NCBI GenBank assembly: GCA_016946835.1
Contig: JACVTC010000028.1
Location: 413,501-477,500 of the forward strand
DNA length: 64,000 nt
Source of the DNA: Neocallimastix lanati (nom. inval.)
Lineage: Eukaryota > Neocallimastigomycota > Neocallimastigomycetes > Neocallimastigales > Neocallimastigaceae
Direction: 5' to 3'
The stretch's first letter is position 1. Each line of letters opens with the position of its first letter. The position numbers and the translations under genes were made by a program. Positions 26,131 through 40,064 of the stretch are shown piece after piece. The notes under the pieces are model-generated. The model had not been told where the DNA came from. It searched no databases and worked only from the letters and a program-made list of their open reading frames with translations.

Positions 26131-26799
26131 GTAAATATATATTCGATATTCTTGTTGCCAAAGCCGTTGATATGATTGAAGACAACTGTCCAGAACGCCA
26201 TCCTTGTTGTTATAGAGAAAATAGTAATCCTCGATTGGAACATTGGTTTTCTAAGTGCTATCTTTTTCATGAATTTCCTATGAAATATTTTATGGATATT
26301 GAAATTCTTCATAAAAAATTTTTTGTAATTTCTAAATATTGTCCTATATCGAATAGTAATGTGTAAACTCTGTTGTCTCAGATATGAATAATATCGAATC
26401 AAGTACTGATTATGATAGTAGTATAATACTAGTAATAATAACAATAAGAATAGTGTTGTTAATGACAGTAATTGTATTGATAGTGAAAACAGGAATATTA
26501 ATATTAGTGATAGTGAAAATAATAGTATCGTTACTAAATATATGTAGTGAATAGATCAATCCGTGAAAATCGCATTAGTATTAGTAATTTTCTGAATAAT
26601 GGGTGTGTAAATATATATGTGACGTTATACCGATAATATAACTTCCTTCTTGATGGAAGAGATACAGTCATTATTGGTTTAAATTATAAAAAGGAATGAG
26701 ATATTTTGTTTAATAACCAAATTATTTCTGGTGATTATTCAAAAACGCCATTCTTGGTGCGATCTAAGGCTTTCTCTATAATTATAATTGAGATTGTAA

Positions 26800-26808
<9 letters not shown>
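26130..26808 (+). pseudogene. Broken gene of unknown family
   Basis: A 680-bp stretch with coding-like composition that stands out from both flanks. The plus strand reads AVDMIEDNCPERHPCCYRE onward for about 70 codons (to 26366), then an Asn/Ser/Asp-rich stretch in more than one frame (about 26370-26545), then a final piece with SGDYSKTPFLVRSKAF near 26730-26770. No single frame stays open, so the gene looks dead, interrupted several times. Cys and His in the first piece might once have bound metal, but I recognise no domain. A transposon origin is not excluded. Confidence 0.4.

Positions 26809-26860
<52 letters not shown>
26802..26860. repeat. (AAT)n microsatellite
   Basis: About 57 bp of pure AAT repeat directly after the broken gene. 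Confidence 0.9.
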
Positions 26861-26929
26861 TTCAAATAGACATATTATTATCTATTTTTTTAAAAACATT
26901 TATTATTAATATCTTCCTTTTTTTATTTT

Positions 26930-27585
26930 ATCTTATTTTTTTTATTTTATCTTATTTTTTTTATTTTATTTTATTTTATTTTATTTTATTTTATTCAATC
27001 TGTACTTTATATTCATTTTCTACTATTTATTTTATTTTATTTTATTTTATTCAATCTGTACTTTATATTCATTTTCTACTATTTATTTTATTTTATTTTA
27101 TTTTATTCAATCTGTACTTTATATTCATTTTCTACTATTTATTTTATTTTATTTTATTTTATTCAATCTGTACTTTATATTCATTTTCTACTATTTATTT
27201 TATTTTATTTTATTTTATTCAATCTGTACTTTATATTCATATTCTACTATTTATTTTATTTTATTTTATTTTATTTTATTTTATTCAATCTGTACTTTAT
27301 ATTTAATATTCTACTATTTATTTTATTTTATTTTATTTTATTTTATTTTATTTTATTTTATTTTATTTTATTTTATTTTATTTTATTTTATTTTATTTTA
27401 TTTTATTTTATTTTATTTTATTTTATTTTATTTTGTTTTATTTTATTTTATTTTATTTTATTCAATCTGTACTTTATATTCATATTCTACTATTTATTTT
27501 ATTTTATTTTATTTTATTTTATTCAATTTGTACTCTATATTCATATTCTACTATTTATTTTATTTTATTTTATTTTATTTTAATA
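26930..27585. repeat. Minisatellite, about 55-bp unit plus (ATTTT)n
   Basis: Eight copies of a unit containing TTCAATCTGTACTTTATATT and CTACTATTTATTT start near 26995, 27050, 27106, 27161, 27218, 27283, 27461 and 27520. They are separated by variable (ATTTT)n spacers, with one very long (ATTTT)n run between copies 6 and 7 (about 27317-27460). Copies are near-identical, showing recent expansion. The last has TTCAATTTGTACTCTATATT. The plus-strand frame across the last copies is an artefact. Confidence 0.9.
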
Positions 27586-28872
27586 TCTATTTTTATTACT
27601 GTGGTTATACCTAAATCATCTTTTCTTAATATTTATCATTTTTTAAATTAATTCTTTATGCCATTTATAATATATTTATTATATATATATATATATTTTT
27701 TTTATCTAAACATTCTATATATTTATTATTTTTTAAATTAATTCATTACGCCAAATTATTATTTTCTATATATAGTACCTACATAAATTTTTTTTAAAAA
27801 AATAAATTTTGATATTTTTATTTATTTATGCTTTGTTAATTCTATTGGCTTTAAACATTATATATTAAATTTTTTTTTTTTGGAATAATAAACGATATAT
27901 ATATAAATAATTAATAGTATATAATAAATAATAAATAATAAATAATAAATTATAAATAATAAATAAGTAATAAGTAATAAATAATAAATAATAAATAATA
28001 AATAATAAATAATAAATAATAAATAATAAATAATAAATAATAAATAATAAATAATAAATAATAAATAATAAATAATAAATAAGTATTAAATAATAAATAA
28101 TAAATAATAAATAATAATTAATAAATAATAATTATTAAATAATAATTATTAAATAATATATAATAAATAATAATTATTAAATAATATATAATAAATAATA
28201 AATAATAAATAATAAATAATAAATAATAAATAATAAATAATAAATAATAAATAATAAATAATAAATAATAAATAATAATATATAATAAATCATTATATAT
28301 AATATAAAATATAATATATAATATATAATAAATGATAAATAATAAATAAAAATAAATAAATAAATTTACATATTAAAGTTTAAAAAAAAAAAAGATTTAA
28401 CATTTTTATTTAAAATTAATTAATAGATGTTAATATATTATAATATATTAAAAACTATATATTTACATAAATAATTATATATTAAAATCGATTAACAGTA
28501 AAAATAAAGCTCCAATTGATTGATTGAATAATTTGAGATTTACCAATACTTTATTTTATTAAATTAAATGTAAAAATTTCAAAAATATTTATAATATAAA
28601 AAAAAAAAAAAGTTTAGTAGTATTATATATTAAATAAATAAATTAATTAATAAATAAATAAATAGTAATATAATTAAATAAATGAATAAATAATTAACTC
28701 TCATTTCTTTACTAAGATTTAACTGTAATCTTTGTGAAGTTTTCAATTCATCAATACTTTTATTTCTTATCTTCTGAACATATTTTTTATTTTATAGCTA
28801 TTGAAAATTAAATAATTATAAGTAATTGATAGTATGGATAATTTACAGATTTAAAATTTTTTTTTCAATGAA

Positions 28873-28903
<31 letters not shown>

Positions 28904-29408
28904 GAATAAATATTATTATTTCTTTAATTAAAAAGTTTATTTACAATTAATTATATTTATATTAATATATATAAATATATCTTATATTTATTTTTTATTT
29001 ATTTTGTTTTTTTTTTTATTTTAAATTTTTACCAAAAAAAATTTTTTTTAAACTCATAACAAATTTTGAACATTATTTTTCCATTTTTATTTATTTAAGT
29101 ATTCATTTAATTTTTAAAATAAAATTTATTTATTTATTAAATTATTCATTAAATTAATTAATGATTTAATAAACTTGACATTAATTTATATTATTTAAAA
29201 TTTTTAATATTTATATTTATATTAAATCGAATAATAGACTAAAATCTATTTAAGCATAACAAATAACAATAGAGTTTTAGTAAAACCACACAATTTATTA
29301 AAGTATTTTATTTTTAATATATTATAATTTTTATAATTTCTAATACATTATAATATTCTATTATAGTATTTTAGTATTTTGGTATTTAATTAATTTTCAA
29401 TATAAAAT

Positions 29409-29445
<37 letters not shown>

Positions 29446-30212
29446 GTTCATTCCTTACTATAATAACAATGAAAATATAAAAGTAAAGTATTTTCCTTAT
29501 TAGAATTAAATTAATAGAAATAAAAATAAAATATAGAATATAAAAAGTTTTATTAATATTAATATAAGAGGTATAGTATTTATTTTATTTTTTCTTTTCT
29601 GTTTTAAAAAACAATATTTATTATATAAATGTTATAATTATTTAATAGAAATCAATAATAAGAAATTTCATTATTAGTATATAAAATAGAGTAAAAATCA
29701 TAAAATAAAATTCCTCATTTTTAATAATCAATAAAATCATAATTAATAATAAAAGCATTTGAGGAGAAAGTTAAACTTTTAATCATAAAGTTGATATAAA
29801 TATATTTATCATATGAAAATTGTTATATTTTTCAATTTCAACAACTATAATATTTAATAAATTTATAAATTTCTACTACTAAATTATACGCTATAAATTC
29901 TATAATAGTATAATTATTAACGATAACAAATACTATAGTATATGAATAGTATTAAGTATAAATATGAATAATATGAACAAGAAGTAAATTTCATAATATG
30001 AAATAAAATAAATATTTGGATTAATCTTATTAATGTTTTATTTAAATATAATTATTTTTTTGATGTGGGGTCTAGTATTTTATATTTATATATACATATT
30101 ATTAAATATAAAAATGAATAGTTAATAATATATTTTATTTATTTATTTATTCTTTTTTTTATGTATTAATATTTAAATTGAAAATTTAAAATTTCAATTT
30201 TATTTATTATTA

Positions 30213-30256
<44 letters not shown>

Positions 30257-30355
30257 TTAATTTTTCTTTTGTATATTAATATTTAAAATAAAAATTTAGA
30301 ATTTCAGTTTTATTTATTATTATTATTTTTTTTTAAAGAAAAAAAAAAAAAAAAA
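27586..30355. other. A+T-rich spacer
   Basis: No gene seen. It is dominated by the (AATAAAT)n array listed separately, poly-A/T runs and TA-rich DNA. A short G+C-richer piece (GATGTGGGGTCTAG near 30062) stands alone. Confidence 0.7.
27915..28275. repeat. Long (AATAAAT)n array
   Basis: About 350 bp of AATAAAT-type repeats with interruptions such as AATAATTATTAAAT. Confidence 0.9.
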
Positions 30356-32149
30356 ATGAGTTCAAAAGATAAAAACGAAAATATTAAGGAATTGAAAATT
30401 AAAGAAGATGAGAATATTGATGAAATAAAAATTAAAGAAGATTTAGAAGAAAAAAAAAAACAAAAAAATGATGATGATATAATTATTACTGCTAGCGGAA
30501 AAAAGATAACAAGAAGACAACGTACCCTTGTCTTATGGAATATTTGTATTTCAGCTACTGCTGGTGGTCTTATGGCAACTTCTTTAACTACAGCTTTACC
30601 ACCAATTATGGAAGATTTAAATGTTGATGTGAATACTGCTCAATGGTTAACTAGTGGTTTTGCCTTATTTTTAGCTATTATGACTCCATTTACTTCTTAT
30701 CTTATTACTCGTTTTCGAACAAGAATATTATACCTTCTTTCCTTAATATTTTTTATTGCAGGTTTAGCCGTTTGTGCGGTCTCTAAGGTTTTCTGGGTTA
30801 TGATGTTAGGTAGAATCATTCAAGGTTGTGGTGTTGGTTTGATTAGTTCCATAAGTCAAGTAATCATTATCAATATTTATCCTCCGGAAAAACTTGGATC
30901 CGCAATGGGATGGTATGGTTTTTCATTCAGTGTTGCCCCAATTGTTGCTCCAACTTTAGCAGGTCTCTTGGTCGATTCCATTGGTTGGCGTATGATTTTT
31001 GTTCTTTCTATTGCTATTATGATGATCGCATTAATTCATGCCTACTTCGTTGTAGATGATGTACTTAAAACAATAAAAAGAGATTTTGATACTATTTCTT
31101 TAATTATTAGTGCTTTTTCATTTGGTGGTATTACTTTAGCTATTGGTAATATGGGTAAATATGATTTCGTTTCTTATCAGGTCTTAATGATTCTTATTAT
31201 TGGGTTAGTATCTACTGTTATTTTCGTAATTCGCCAATTACATCAATCCTTACCTTTCTTAGATGTTCGTATTTTCAGAAATCTTGGTTTTACTGTGAGT
31301 ACTATAGCTATTTTCCTTCTTCAACTTACTTTATTAGGTAACGCTATTATCTTCCCTGTTTATGTACAACAAATTAAAGGTAAATCGGCTACTTATTCTG
31401 GTTTATCTGTATTACCTGGTTCATTAGCCTCTGCTTTAATTAGTCCTGTATCTGGTAAAATTTTTGATAAATTTGGTATCAAGTTATTATATTTTGGTGG
31501 TGCCTTATGCTTATGCGTTAGTTGCTTGTTAATGTATTTCATTAAATTTGAAGCTAGTATTTGGATTGCATCTGCTATCAATATTTTAAGATGTATTGCT
31601 ATTGCTAGTTTTAATATGCCAGTATTTACATGGGGTATGGGAAGTATTCCAAATAATAGAGTATCCGATGCTACTGCTCTTTCTAACTCAGTACGTTCTG
31701 TAGGTGGTGCTCTTGGTTCTGCTTTATTTGTTTCTATTTTAACTAAGGTGGCCACCACCATAGGTAAAGATAAACCTCATCCAGAAATGTTTGGTTTTAA
31801 TATTGTTTACCTTGTTATGTCTATTCTTGCCTTTATTATTTTTGCTATTGGTATTTTTGGTGTTCGTGTTAATAAATATGAAAATAAGAAGCTAAATGAT
31901 AACAAAAATGATGAAGATAGTGAAAATGGAACAATTGAAATGAAAGAAATTAATGATTTGAAGGAAAGGGGTAATAATAATAATGATAATAATGATAATA
32001 CAAATATAAGTATTGTGATTGATGATCATTCTAAAGATGAAAGTATAGAAGATAAATCAGAAAATGTAACTATCTATAATGAAAATTCTGAACATACGTT
32101 AAAGGATGTAGATGAAATTGATATTGCTGATCGTATAAAATCTTCATAA
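30356..32149 (+). CDS. DHA2-family MFS transporter (14 helices)
   Basis: A 597-residue intronless major facilitator. Residues 1-55 are a Lys/Glu-rich cytoplasmic leader. The membrane domain runs from about 57 to 503 with 14 predicted helices, the hallmark of the DHA2 (EmrB/QacA-type) drug:H+ antiporter family. Family landmarks are ALPPIMEDL..AQWLTSGFAL at 80-104, GRIIQGCGVGLISS at 152-165 and GWYGFSFSVAPIVAPTLAGL at about 185-204, then the IGWRMIFVLSI block at 209-219. Residues 504-597 form an acidic, Asn-rich tail. It probably exports a drug-like or metabolic compound using the proton gradient; substrate unknown. The core resembles bacterial DHA2 proteins, so bacterial acquisition with added fungal-style low-complexity ends is plausible but untested. 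ATG follows a run of A. Overlapping antisense frames are shadows. Confidence 0.93.
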   Translation: MSSKDKNENIKELKIKEDENIDEIKIKEDLEEKKKQKNDDDIIITASGKKITRRQRTLVLWNICISATAGGLMATSLTTALPPIMEDLNVDVNTAQWLTSGFALFLAIMTPFTSYLITRFRTRILYLLSLIFFIAGLAVCAVSKVFWVMMLGRIIQGCGVGLISSISQVIIINIYPPEKLGSAMGWYGFSFSVAPIVAPTLAGLLVDSIGWRMIFVLSIAIMMIALIHAYFVVDDVLKTIKRDFDTISLIISAFSFGGITLAIGNMGKYDFVSYQVLMILIIGLVSTVIFVIRQLHQSLPFLDVRIFRNLGFTVSTIAIFLLQLTLLGNAIIFPVYVQQIKGKSATYSGLSVLPGSLASALISPVSGKIFDKFGIKLLYFGGALCLCVSCLLMYFIKFEASIWIASAINILRCIAIASFNMPVFTWGMGSIPNNRVSDATALSNSVRSVGGALGSALFVSILTKVATTIGKDKPHPEMFGFNIVYLVMSILAFIIFAIGIFGVRVNKYENKKLNDNKNDEDSENGTIEMKEINDLKERGNNNNDNNDNTNISIVIDDHSKDESIEDKSENVTIYNENSEHTLKDVDEIDIADRIKSS

Positions 32150-32302
32150 AAAAAAAAAAAAAAAAAATTAAATAAAAAATTTTTTTTTAATTTTTTATTA
32201 TTTTATTTTTGAAATTTTATTTTATTTTTTTTTTTTTTTTTTTTATTTTTTTTTTTTTATATATTTATTTATTTATTTAAATAATATTTTAAAACGTTAT
32301 AA

Positions 32303-32412
32303 ACTTTTTTTTTTTTTTTTTTTATTTTATTTTATCATATAATTTTATTTAATATTTACTTTTTTTTTTTTTTTTTTATTTTATTTTATCATATAATTTT
32401 ATTTAATATTTA
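32303..32412. repeat. Tandem duplication, about 55 bp x 2
   Basis: Two adjacent copies of poly-T followed by ATTTTATTTTATCATATAAT and TTTATTTAATATTTA, downstream of the MFS gene. Confidence 0.7.
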
Positions 32413-33105
32413 ACTATTTAATTATTTATTTCTTTTTAAAATGTTTTTATTATAACATTTTTTTTCATAACAATATTTTTAAAAATTAATTTATAATCTC
32501 TATCTTTTTTAATCCATATATATATGTATCTATTACCATTATTATTATTATTATTATTATAATAAATAAATATATATATTTTTAATTAAATATTTATTAA
32601 AATTATTATTATTATTATTTATTATTTTTAAAGTATTTAATTAATATTTCAAAATTTTTAAAATTTATTTTATTTTTACTTTTATTTTTATTTTTTTATT
32701 TTATTTTATTTTATTTTTTTTTATATTACATTAATAAATAATAAATAAATAATAAATAATAATATATAGCTAAATAATAAATAATAAATAATAAATAATA
32801 TATAGCTAAATAATAAATTATAAATAATAAATAATAAATAATAAATAATAAATAATAAATAATTTATGCTTTTACATAACAAAGAATTACATTAATAAAT
32901 AATAATTAAATAATAAATAATAATATATAACTAAATAATAAATAATAAATAATAAATAATAATTTATACTTTTACGTAACAAAGAATTTACTCATAAATA
33001 TATTAAATGGTAGTACCTGAATAACAACAGTATCTTTTCAATATTACTTTTGGAGATTAAGAATAATATATATATATATAAAGAAAATTCTTTTCTGTAA
33101 CCTTA

Positions 33106-33152
33106 ACCATTGTGTTCCGTAAAAACCTCTTGTAAGGAAAAACGGAAATGGT
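33106..33152. other. Imperfect hairpin
   Basis: ACCAT and TTCCGT pair with ACGGAA and ATGGT around a loop, with a TGTG bulge in the left arm. A run of 14 A follows. It sits in a small higher-complexity patch (33000-33200). It could be part of a structured RNA or an old repeat; no gene is evident next to it. Confidence 0.35.
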
Positions 33153-33316
33153 CAAAAAAAAAAAAAAATTACCAGAATTTTATCGCACAAACTTATTATG
33201 AATAGTTAATGTAATAAAATAAAAGATAATCAACAAAATAAAAAGTTTTAAACAAAAAAAAAAAAAAAAAATTAACAAAATTTTAAATAATATTATAGTT
33301 TTTATTCAAACTTTAA

Positions 33317-33631
33317 TTTTTTTTTTTTTTTTATTGTTATGATTAAATAAAAAAAAGGAATAACATCATTCCTATTTAATACACAAACTTTAAAATAAAA
33401 AATTCTAATAAAAATCAAATATCATGAAAAAATGAAATATAAAAAAAAAAAAATATATAATATATAATTAGATCAATTTTTTTTTTTATTGTTATGATTA
33501 AATAAAAAAAAGGAATAACATCATTCCTATTTAATACACAAACTTTAAAATAAAAAATTCTAATAAAAATCAAATATCATGAAAAAATGAAATATAAAAA
33601 AAAAAAAATATAAAATATATAATTAGATCAA
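33317..33631. repeat. Tandem duplication, about 157 bp x 2
   Basis: Units 33317-33476 and 33477-33631 are almost identical. Each runs from poly-T and ATTGTTATGATTAAAT to ATAATTAGATCAA, and each contains the small hairpin GGAATAACATCATTCC. The high identity implies a recent event. Confidence 0.85.
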
Positions 33632-33650
33632 CTAATTAATATCTTTTTCA

Positions 33651-33709
<59 letters not shown>

Positions 33710-34309
33710 GTAATATAACAATTTCTATATTATATTTCACTTATTTTATTAAATTATTATTATGAGAATTAAAATCAGTTACAAATAAAAAATGTTATTA
33801 TAGCTTTCAATTTTAAGGATTATTATTATTATTATTATTATTTAATGAAAGATTAATTACATTTATAATAAACTTGTAGGATTATCGTATTTATCAACAT
33901 TATTATTAATTCTGACCAGATTTTTTTTTATTTTTTATTATAATCTATATATATAAAATCTTATTATATTTTTTATTTTTTAATCAAAATTAGTTTTATT
34001 ACATATTCTGAATGTAATTTTTATATTTAAATAATAACATTTCATTTAAATAATAGTCAATACTTTAATTTATTTTCTATAAATTAAAATGTCTATTTCA
34101 AACTAAGGTTTAACGAATTCGTATTCACTTTTATGTTTTATGCTTTATTTTTCGTTTTATTTATTTTATAAAATTTTTTATATATCAAAAAAAAAAAATT
34201 TTTTTTTTTTTTAATTTTGATAATTATTAATATTATAATTATAATAAAACTATGAAAATATAAAATAAAATTAAATTTATAAAATATAGGTAAAAAAAAA
34301 AAAAAAAAA

Positions 34310-35290
<981 letters not shown>

Positions 35291-36765
35291 AAAAAATGGA
35301 TAAAATAAATTAATAACACAATACAATTTTAATAATAAAACAAATCTTCTATCAAATTAATAAAATATTATAAAAATAATTAACCAAGAATTAATAAAGA
35401 ATAAAAATAAATATATATTTGAAAATAATTTTCAATAAGAAGTTAATGATAAAAAAAAAATTAAAATTAATTAACTATGAATTAAAGAAAAATAAACCAA
35501 AAATATATATATAGGTAAAAAATAAAAAAAATAAAAAATCCTTATAAAATAATGATTTAATTTTTTTAAAAAAAAATAAATAAATAAATAAATAAAAAAA
35601 TAAAATAAAAAAAAATTTCACTACTAAATAATAATTTATTTTTTATTTGTCTGTATAACTGAATTTTACAGTATATTTAATAATTAAAGGAACATATCAA
35701 TTATTTTTGTTGGAAATAAGTATCATATTATATGAATTAATTATAAAATATAATAATGAGTATTTCTATTTAAAATTTAATACTACTCTATAAACCCCTT
35801 TTTATAATTTTTTTTTATATTTGTTAATATTTTTATAATTTTTTGTATTGCCCTTTTTGAATTATTCCTATCCTTTTTAATCATAATTTCATAAAATAAG
35901 GTGTTTATTTCATTTTTATTTAAATTTTAAGTATATTATTCATTTCAATCCAAAATTTTATTAATATAAAATTAAATATTAATCATAATATTAAATAATA
36001 GTTACTAATAATATATATGCATTTTGTGCTTTGATAACCTTAAATAAAATACATATAAATTAATGTTAAAATAAATATTATTTATTAATATATACAAATA
36101 TTTAAATGATAATTATTAAATAATAATTTTATTTTATAAAGTATTAATTATTAAATAATAATTTTATTTTATAAATATTAAGCATTTAAATTCATTAAAT
36201 TTTTAATTATTTAAAATAAAATTTTGGAATATTTTTTTTATATGTATAGAGAGATATATTTTATATATTCTAAAATATACTAATATTTAATGTTTCAAAG
36301 ATTGTATATGAAAGGTAAAAAAATAATTTAATTAAAAAGAATATTATTATTCGGAGGTTTGAATTTACTGAATGTCTCATTAGTTTTTTATATTTATTTT
36401 TTTATTTTTTTATTTTTTTATTTTATTTTTATTTTTATTTTTATTTTATTTTTATTTTTATTTTTATTTTATTTTTTATTATTATAAGCGTTTTTTAATT
36501 TAATATTTTTAATTTTTTAGAGAACTGATATGAAAAAAAGTTTAAAAAGATATTTAATTGTTCAAAATTATGATTAATATATGACTATGGAATTTATAAT
36601 GAAATGAAAAGAATTCAAATAAATATGATTTGTATTTTTAAAATTATAGAAGAAAAAAAAATTTAATAATATTTCTTTACATTAAATAATTTTTTTATAA
36701 ATAACAATAATAATATTATTATTTATTATATTATAAAAGTTGTTATAATAATAATTTTAATCAAC

Positions 36766-36835
<70 letters not shown>

Positions 36836-37178
36836 TTATTAATATATTTTTTTTTTGCAATTACATATTTTTAATATTTAAAAAATAGTTAAAAATAATG
36901 ATAATAAACTTTATTAATATGAAATATTTATTTATTTAAACTGTAAAATTTTTGTTGAAAACTTAATTAGAATAATTTAAATAATATTAAGGATTATTTT
37001 AAATTTTAATGATAAACATTACTTCTTTATACTCTAATATAAAAAAAAAGGAATGACTACAATGAAATAATTAGACAAATTTTTCTAGAAACATTTTTAT
37101 CCTATTAATATTTTTACACACTACAATTCATATTAATCTTAATATTTATATTTTTATTCTTACTATTAAATATATCTC

Positions 37179-37212
<34 letters not shown>

Positions 37213-37849
37213 TATTATTATTTATTATTATTTTCATACTATTAAATAAAAAAAACAACAATAACATAAATTAATAATAGTTTCAATATTTATGTATTTA
37301 TTCACAATAAATATATAAATTAGTCATTGACCAATAGTTAAAAATTAATTTTGCAATTACAAAATATTAATTTAACTTTCATATAAATTTTGTAATTAAT
37401 ATTAAATAAAATTTTCATTTATTGAATAAACTTTAATAATACAAAATATATTAATAATGTAAAATTAAAAATATTACAATTTTCTATTTATTTAATAAAC
37501 TTTAATAATATATATATAACAAATTAAAAATTTAAATAATGTTTTAAGTATTTTTTAATTTTATATGTTTTAAAGTTGGGTAGTGACCAAAAAAAAAAAA
37601 ATTTAAACTGATTAAAAATATGAAATACGGATAAATTATTTAAAATTAATATATTATTTATATATACAATAAATAATAATAATAATGATTAATAAAGAAT
37701 TTATTTATTTATATATTTATTGATACTATTATACTTTTAATTATTAGAATTATTTTATATATTGATTTTATTATATAATATATAAATGATTTTTTTTTTT
37801 TAAAAAAAAAATAATAAAGTATTATATAGAATATTAAACATTTTTTAAT

Positions 37850-38235
37850 TAACAAGATAGGAGAAGACAGTAGGACCTCCAGTCTCTACTTTGCTGTACT
37901 ACTTTGGTGTCGATGCGGACCTTTCTCTAAGCATGGTAAATATGAAAAACATTCTTTATACGTCGCTTTATACGACAGGCTTTCTTTTCAGTGACCTCTT
38001 GAACCATTAAAGATCAACTCCTCTCATAGTTCAAGTGCTCTCTTCATTATCAATGATATAGTCTAGCAACTGGAATACTTACCATGGTGAGTGAGCACCA
38101 ACTTCATTTATAGAAAAAAACACCATAGGAGGATAAAAATCGCCTCATATAAATTCAGGAGGTAGTTGCGGGGTCGATCAAAGAAATTTTATATGTATTA
38201 GTCCACCAGGATAAAAACTGAAACATCTTTACATA
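37850..38235 (+). pseudogene. Isolated G+C-richer coding-like island
   Basis: About 380 bp with much higher G+C than anything within 3 kb on either side. One plus-strand frame is open for about 45 codons (37861-37995, including PFSKHGKYEKHSLYVALYDR) and, with interruptions, keeps a natural amino-acid mixture to about 38235. It shares ATGGTGAGTGAG (38072-38083) with the family T relic near 1291. The minus strand is also partly open. I recognise no protein family. Probably a repeat or gene remnant. Confidence 0.3.
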
Positions 38236-39854
38236 GAATAAAATTAATTTAAATATTTTTTATATTCAATTAATGAATATTAATTAATAAATATTTATTT
38301 AATTTTCTTTTATTTATTTATTTTTTTTTATTAAAAAAAATTCCATATTATATTCTATTTCTGTCATTACTGACATACTGTTTTCCAATTATTAAATTTA
38401 GATAATATATATTATATTTTTTCAAATAAAGTATAAAATTTTAATTAATAATTAATATTATATTAATAATATAGAATTGATAATGTTTATATACAATTTC
38501 AATATATATTAAAAAAAAAAAGTTCTTTTAATATAAATAATTATTATTAATAAATTTTGTTCAATTTGATAATATATATATTTTTTATATATATCAAATA
38601 ATAGTTTTTAGAATAATAAAAACAAATTAAAATGATATTTCTAGGAAAATATTTCTAAATTAATTTTTATTTGGTTCATTTAAAATTAATTTATTATTTT
38701 CCTTAATCTATTTAATATTTATATATAATTAAATTTATTTTCCATTTCATTAAAAGAAGTATTAAAACAAAAAAAATACAAAAAGAAAAGAAAAAAAAAA
38801 AAACTTTTTTATTAATAAATAAATAAAACAATCAAAAATTAATGATCAGTTAATGTTAACTATTTTTCATTTATAAATATATTTTATTAAATGTTTTAAA
38901 AAAAAATGTAATTTTATTTAATACATTTTAAAGCTTCCTTTGTTCATTTTTTTTTTTTGTAAGACATCATAAATAAATATGATATATTTATTTAAATTTT
39001 TACTTTTAACTTAAAGTTCTATGCTTTTTTTTTTTTTTTTTTTTAAAAGCATAATCTTTATATATTAAAAATATTAAATAAAATTCCTTTAATTTATTTA
39101 CAAACTTTATTAATTAATATTTCTTTTTTGTAAAGATAAAGTAATGTTTGAAAAATTAATAATAATAAATTAACATGGGATATATTATTTATTTAATTAT
39201 TAACTAATCAATAATATTAAAGTTTAAATAATATATTTTATAATTATTTTTTTTTAAAAAATTTAATTTATAGTTATTAATAATATATTAACATAATAAT
39301 ATTAATTTATATGTCAAATTGTATATGTTTCTATATTTTTTAATATAAATAACAGCTTTAATGCTATAATATCATATACATTTCAATAATTAAAAATAAT
39401 ATATTTATTAAATTTTTTTTTTTAAAAAAAAAAAAAAAAACATTGTTAATTTATTATATTTATAGAAAAATAATATAAAAAATTATTTAATTTTATTAAA
39501 AATTGTTATATTATTAAATTAAAAATAATGTATATTATTTAATGTATTGTTATTATTATCGAACTTTTAATTATTATTTAATAAATATATTAATAAAAAT
39601 TTTAAATTTTCTTAAAAGGATAGTAAATTTTGGGAAAATTTAATGGAAAAGATGAATAGAAAATTTAAATTAATAATATTACTTTAATATCGTTTTTATT
39701 AACTAGCGGTTTATTAACTGATCAACACAGTATTATAAAAATATTAATAAATATAGTTTTAATCCATTGTTAATTAAATGATATAATTAAACTTTATTTT
39801 TTTAAATTAATGAAGATCATATATTTTATAATTAATGAAGATTTTAGGGTTTTT

Positions 39855-40064
39855 TTTTTTTTTTTTTTATAATTATATATTTTTTTATAATTATATATTT
39901 TTTTATAATTATATATTTTTTTATAATTATATATTTTTTTTATAATTATATATTTTTTTATAATTATATATTTTTTTATAATTATATATTTTTTTATAAT
40001 TATATATTTTTTTTATAATTATATATTTTTTTATAATTATATATTTTTTTATAATTATATATTT
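39855..40064. repeat. Tandem array, 18-19-bp unit
   Basis: About eleven head-to-tail copies of ATAATTATATATTTTTTT, differing only in T-run length. Confidence 0.9.

Noticed and set aside
25971-26444. Minus-strand 157-residue frame
   Set aside because: The plus strand of the same segment has a more natural amino-acid mixture and continues into an Asn/Ser/Asp-rich stretch; the minus frame runs into low-complexity sequence at both ends.
26930-27585. CRISPR-like array
   Set aside because: Repeats with variable spacers were considered, but the spacers are only (ATTTT)n, the unit has no palindrome and the genome is eukaryotic; it is a minisatellite.
31393-31761. Antisense frame inside the MFS transporter
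   Set aside because: It lies wholly within a well-supported gene and has no homology or start context of its own.
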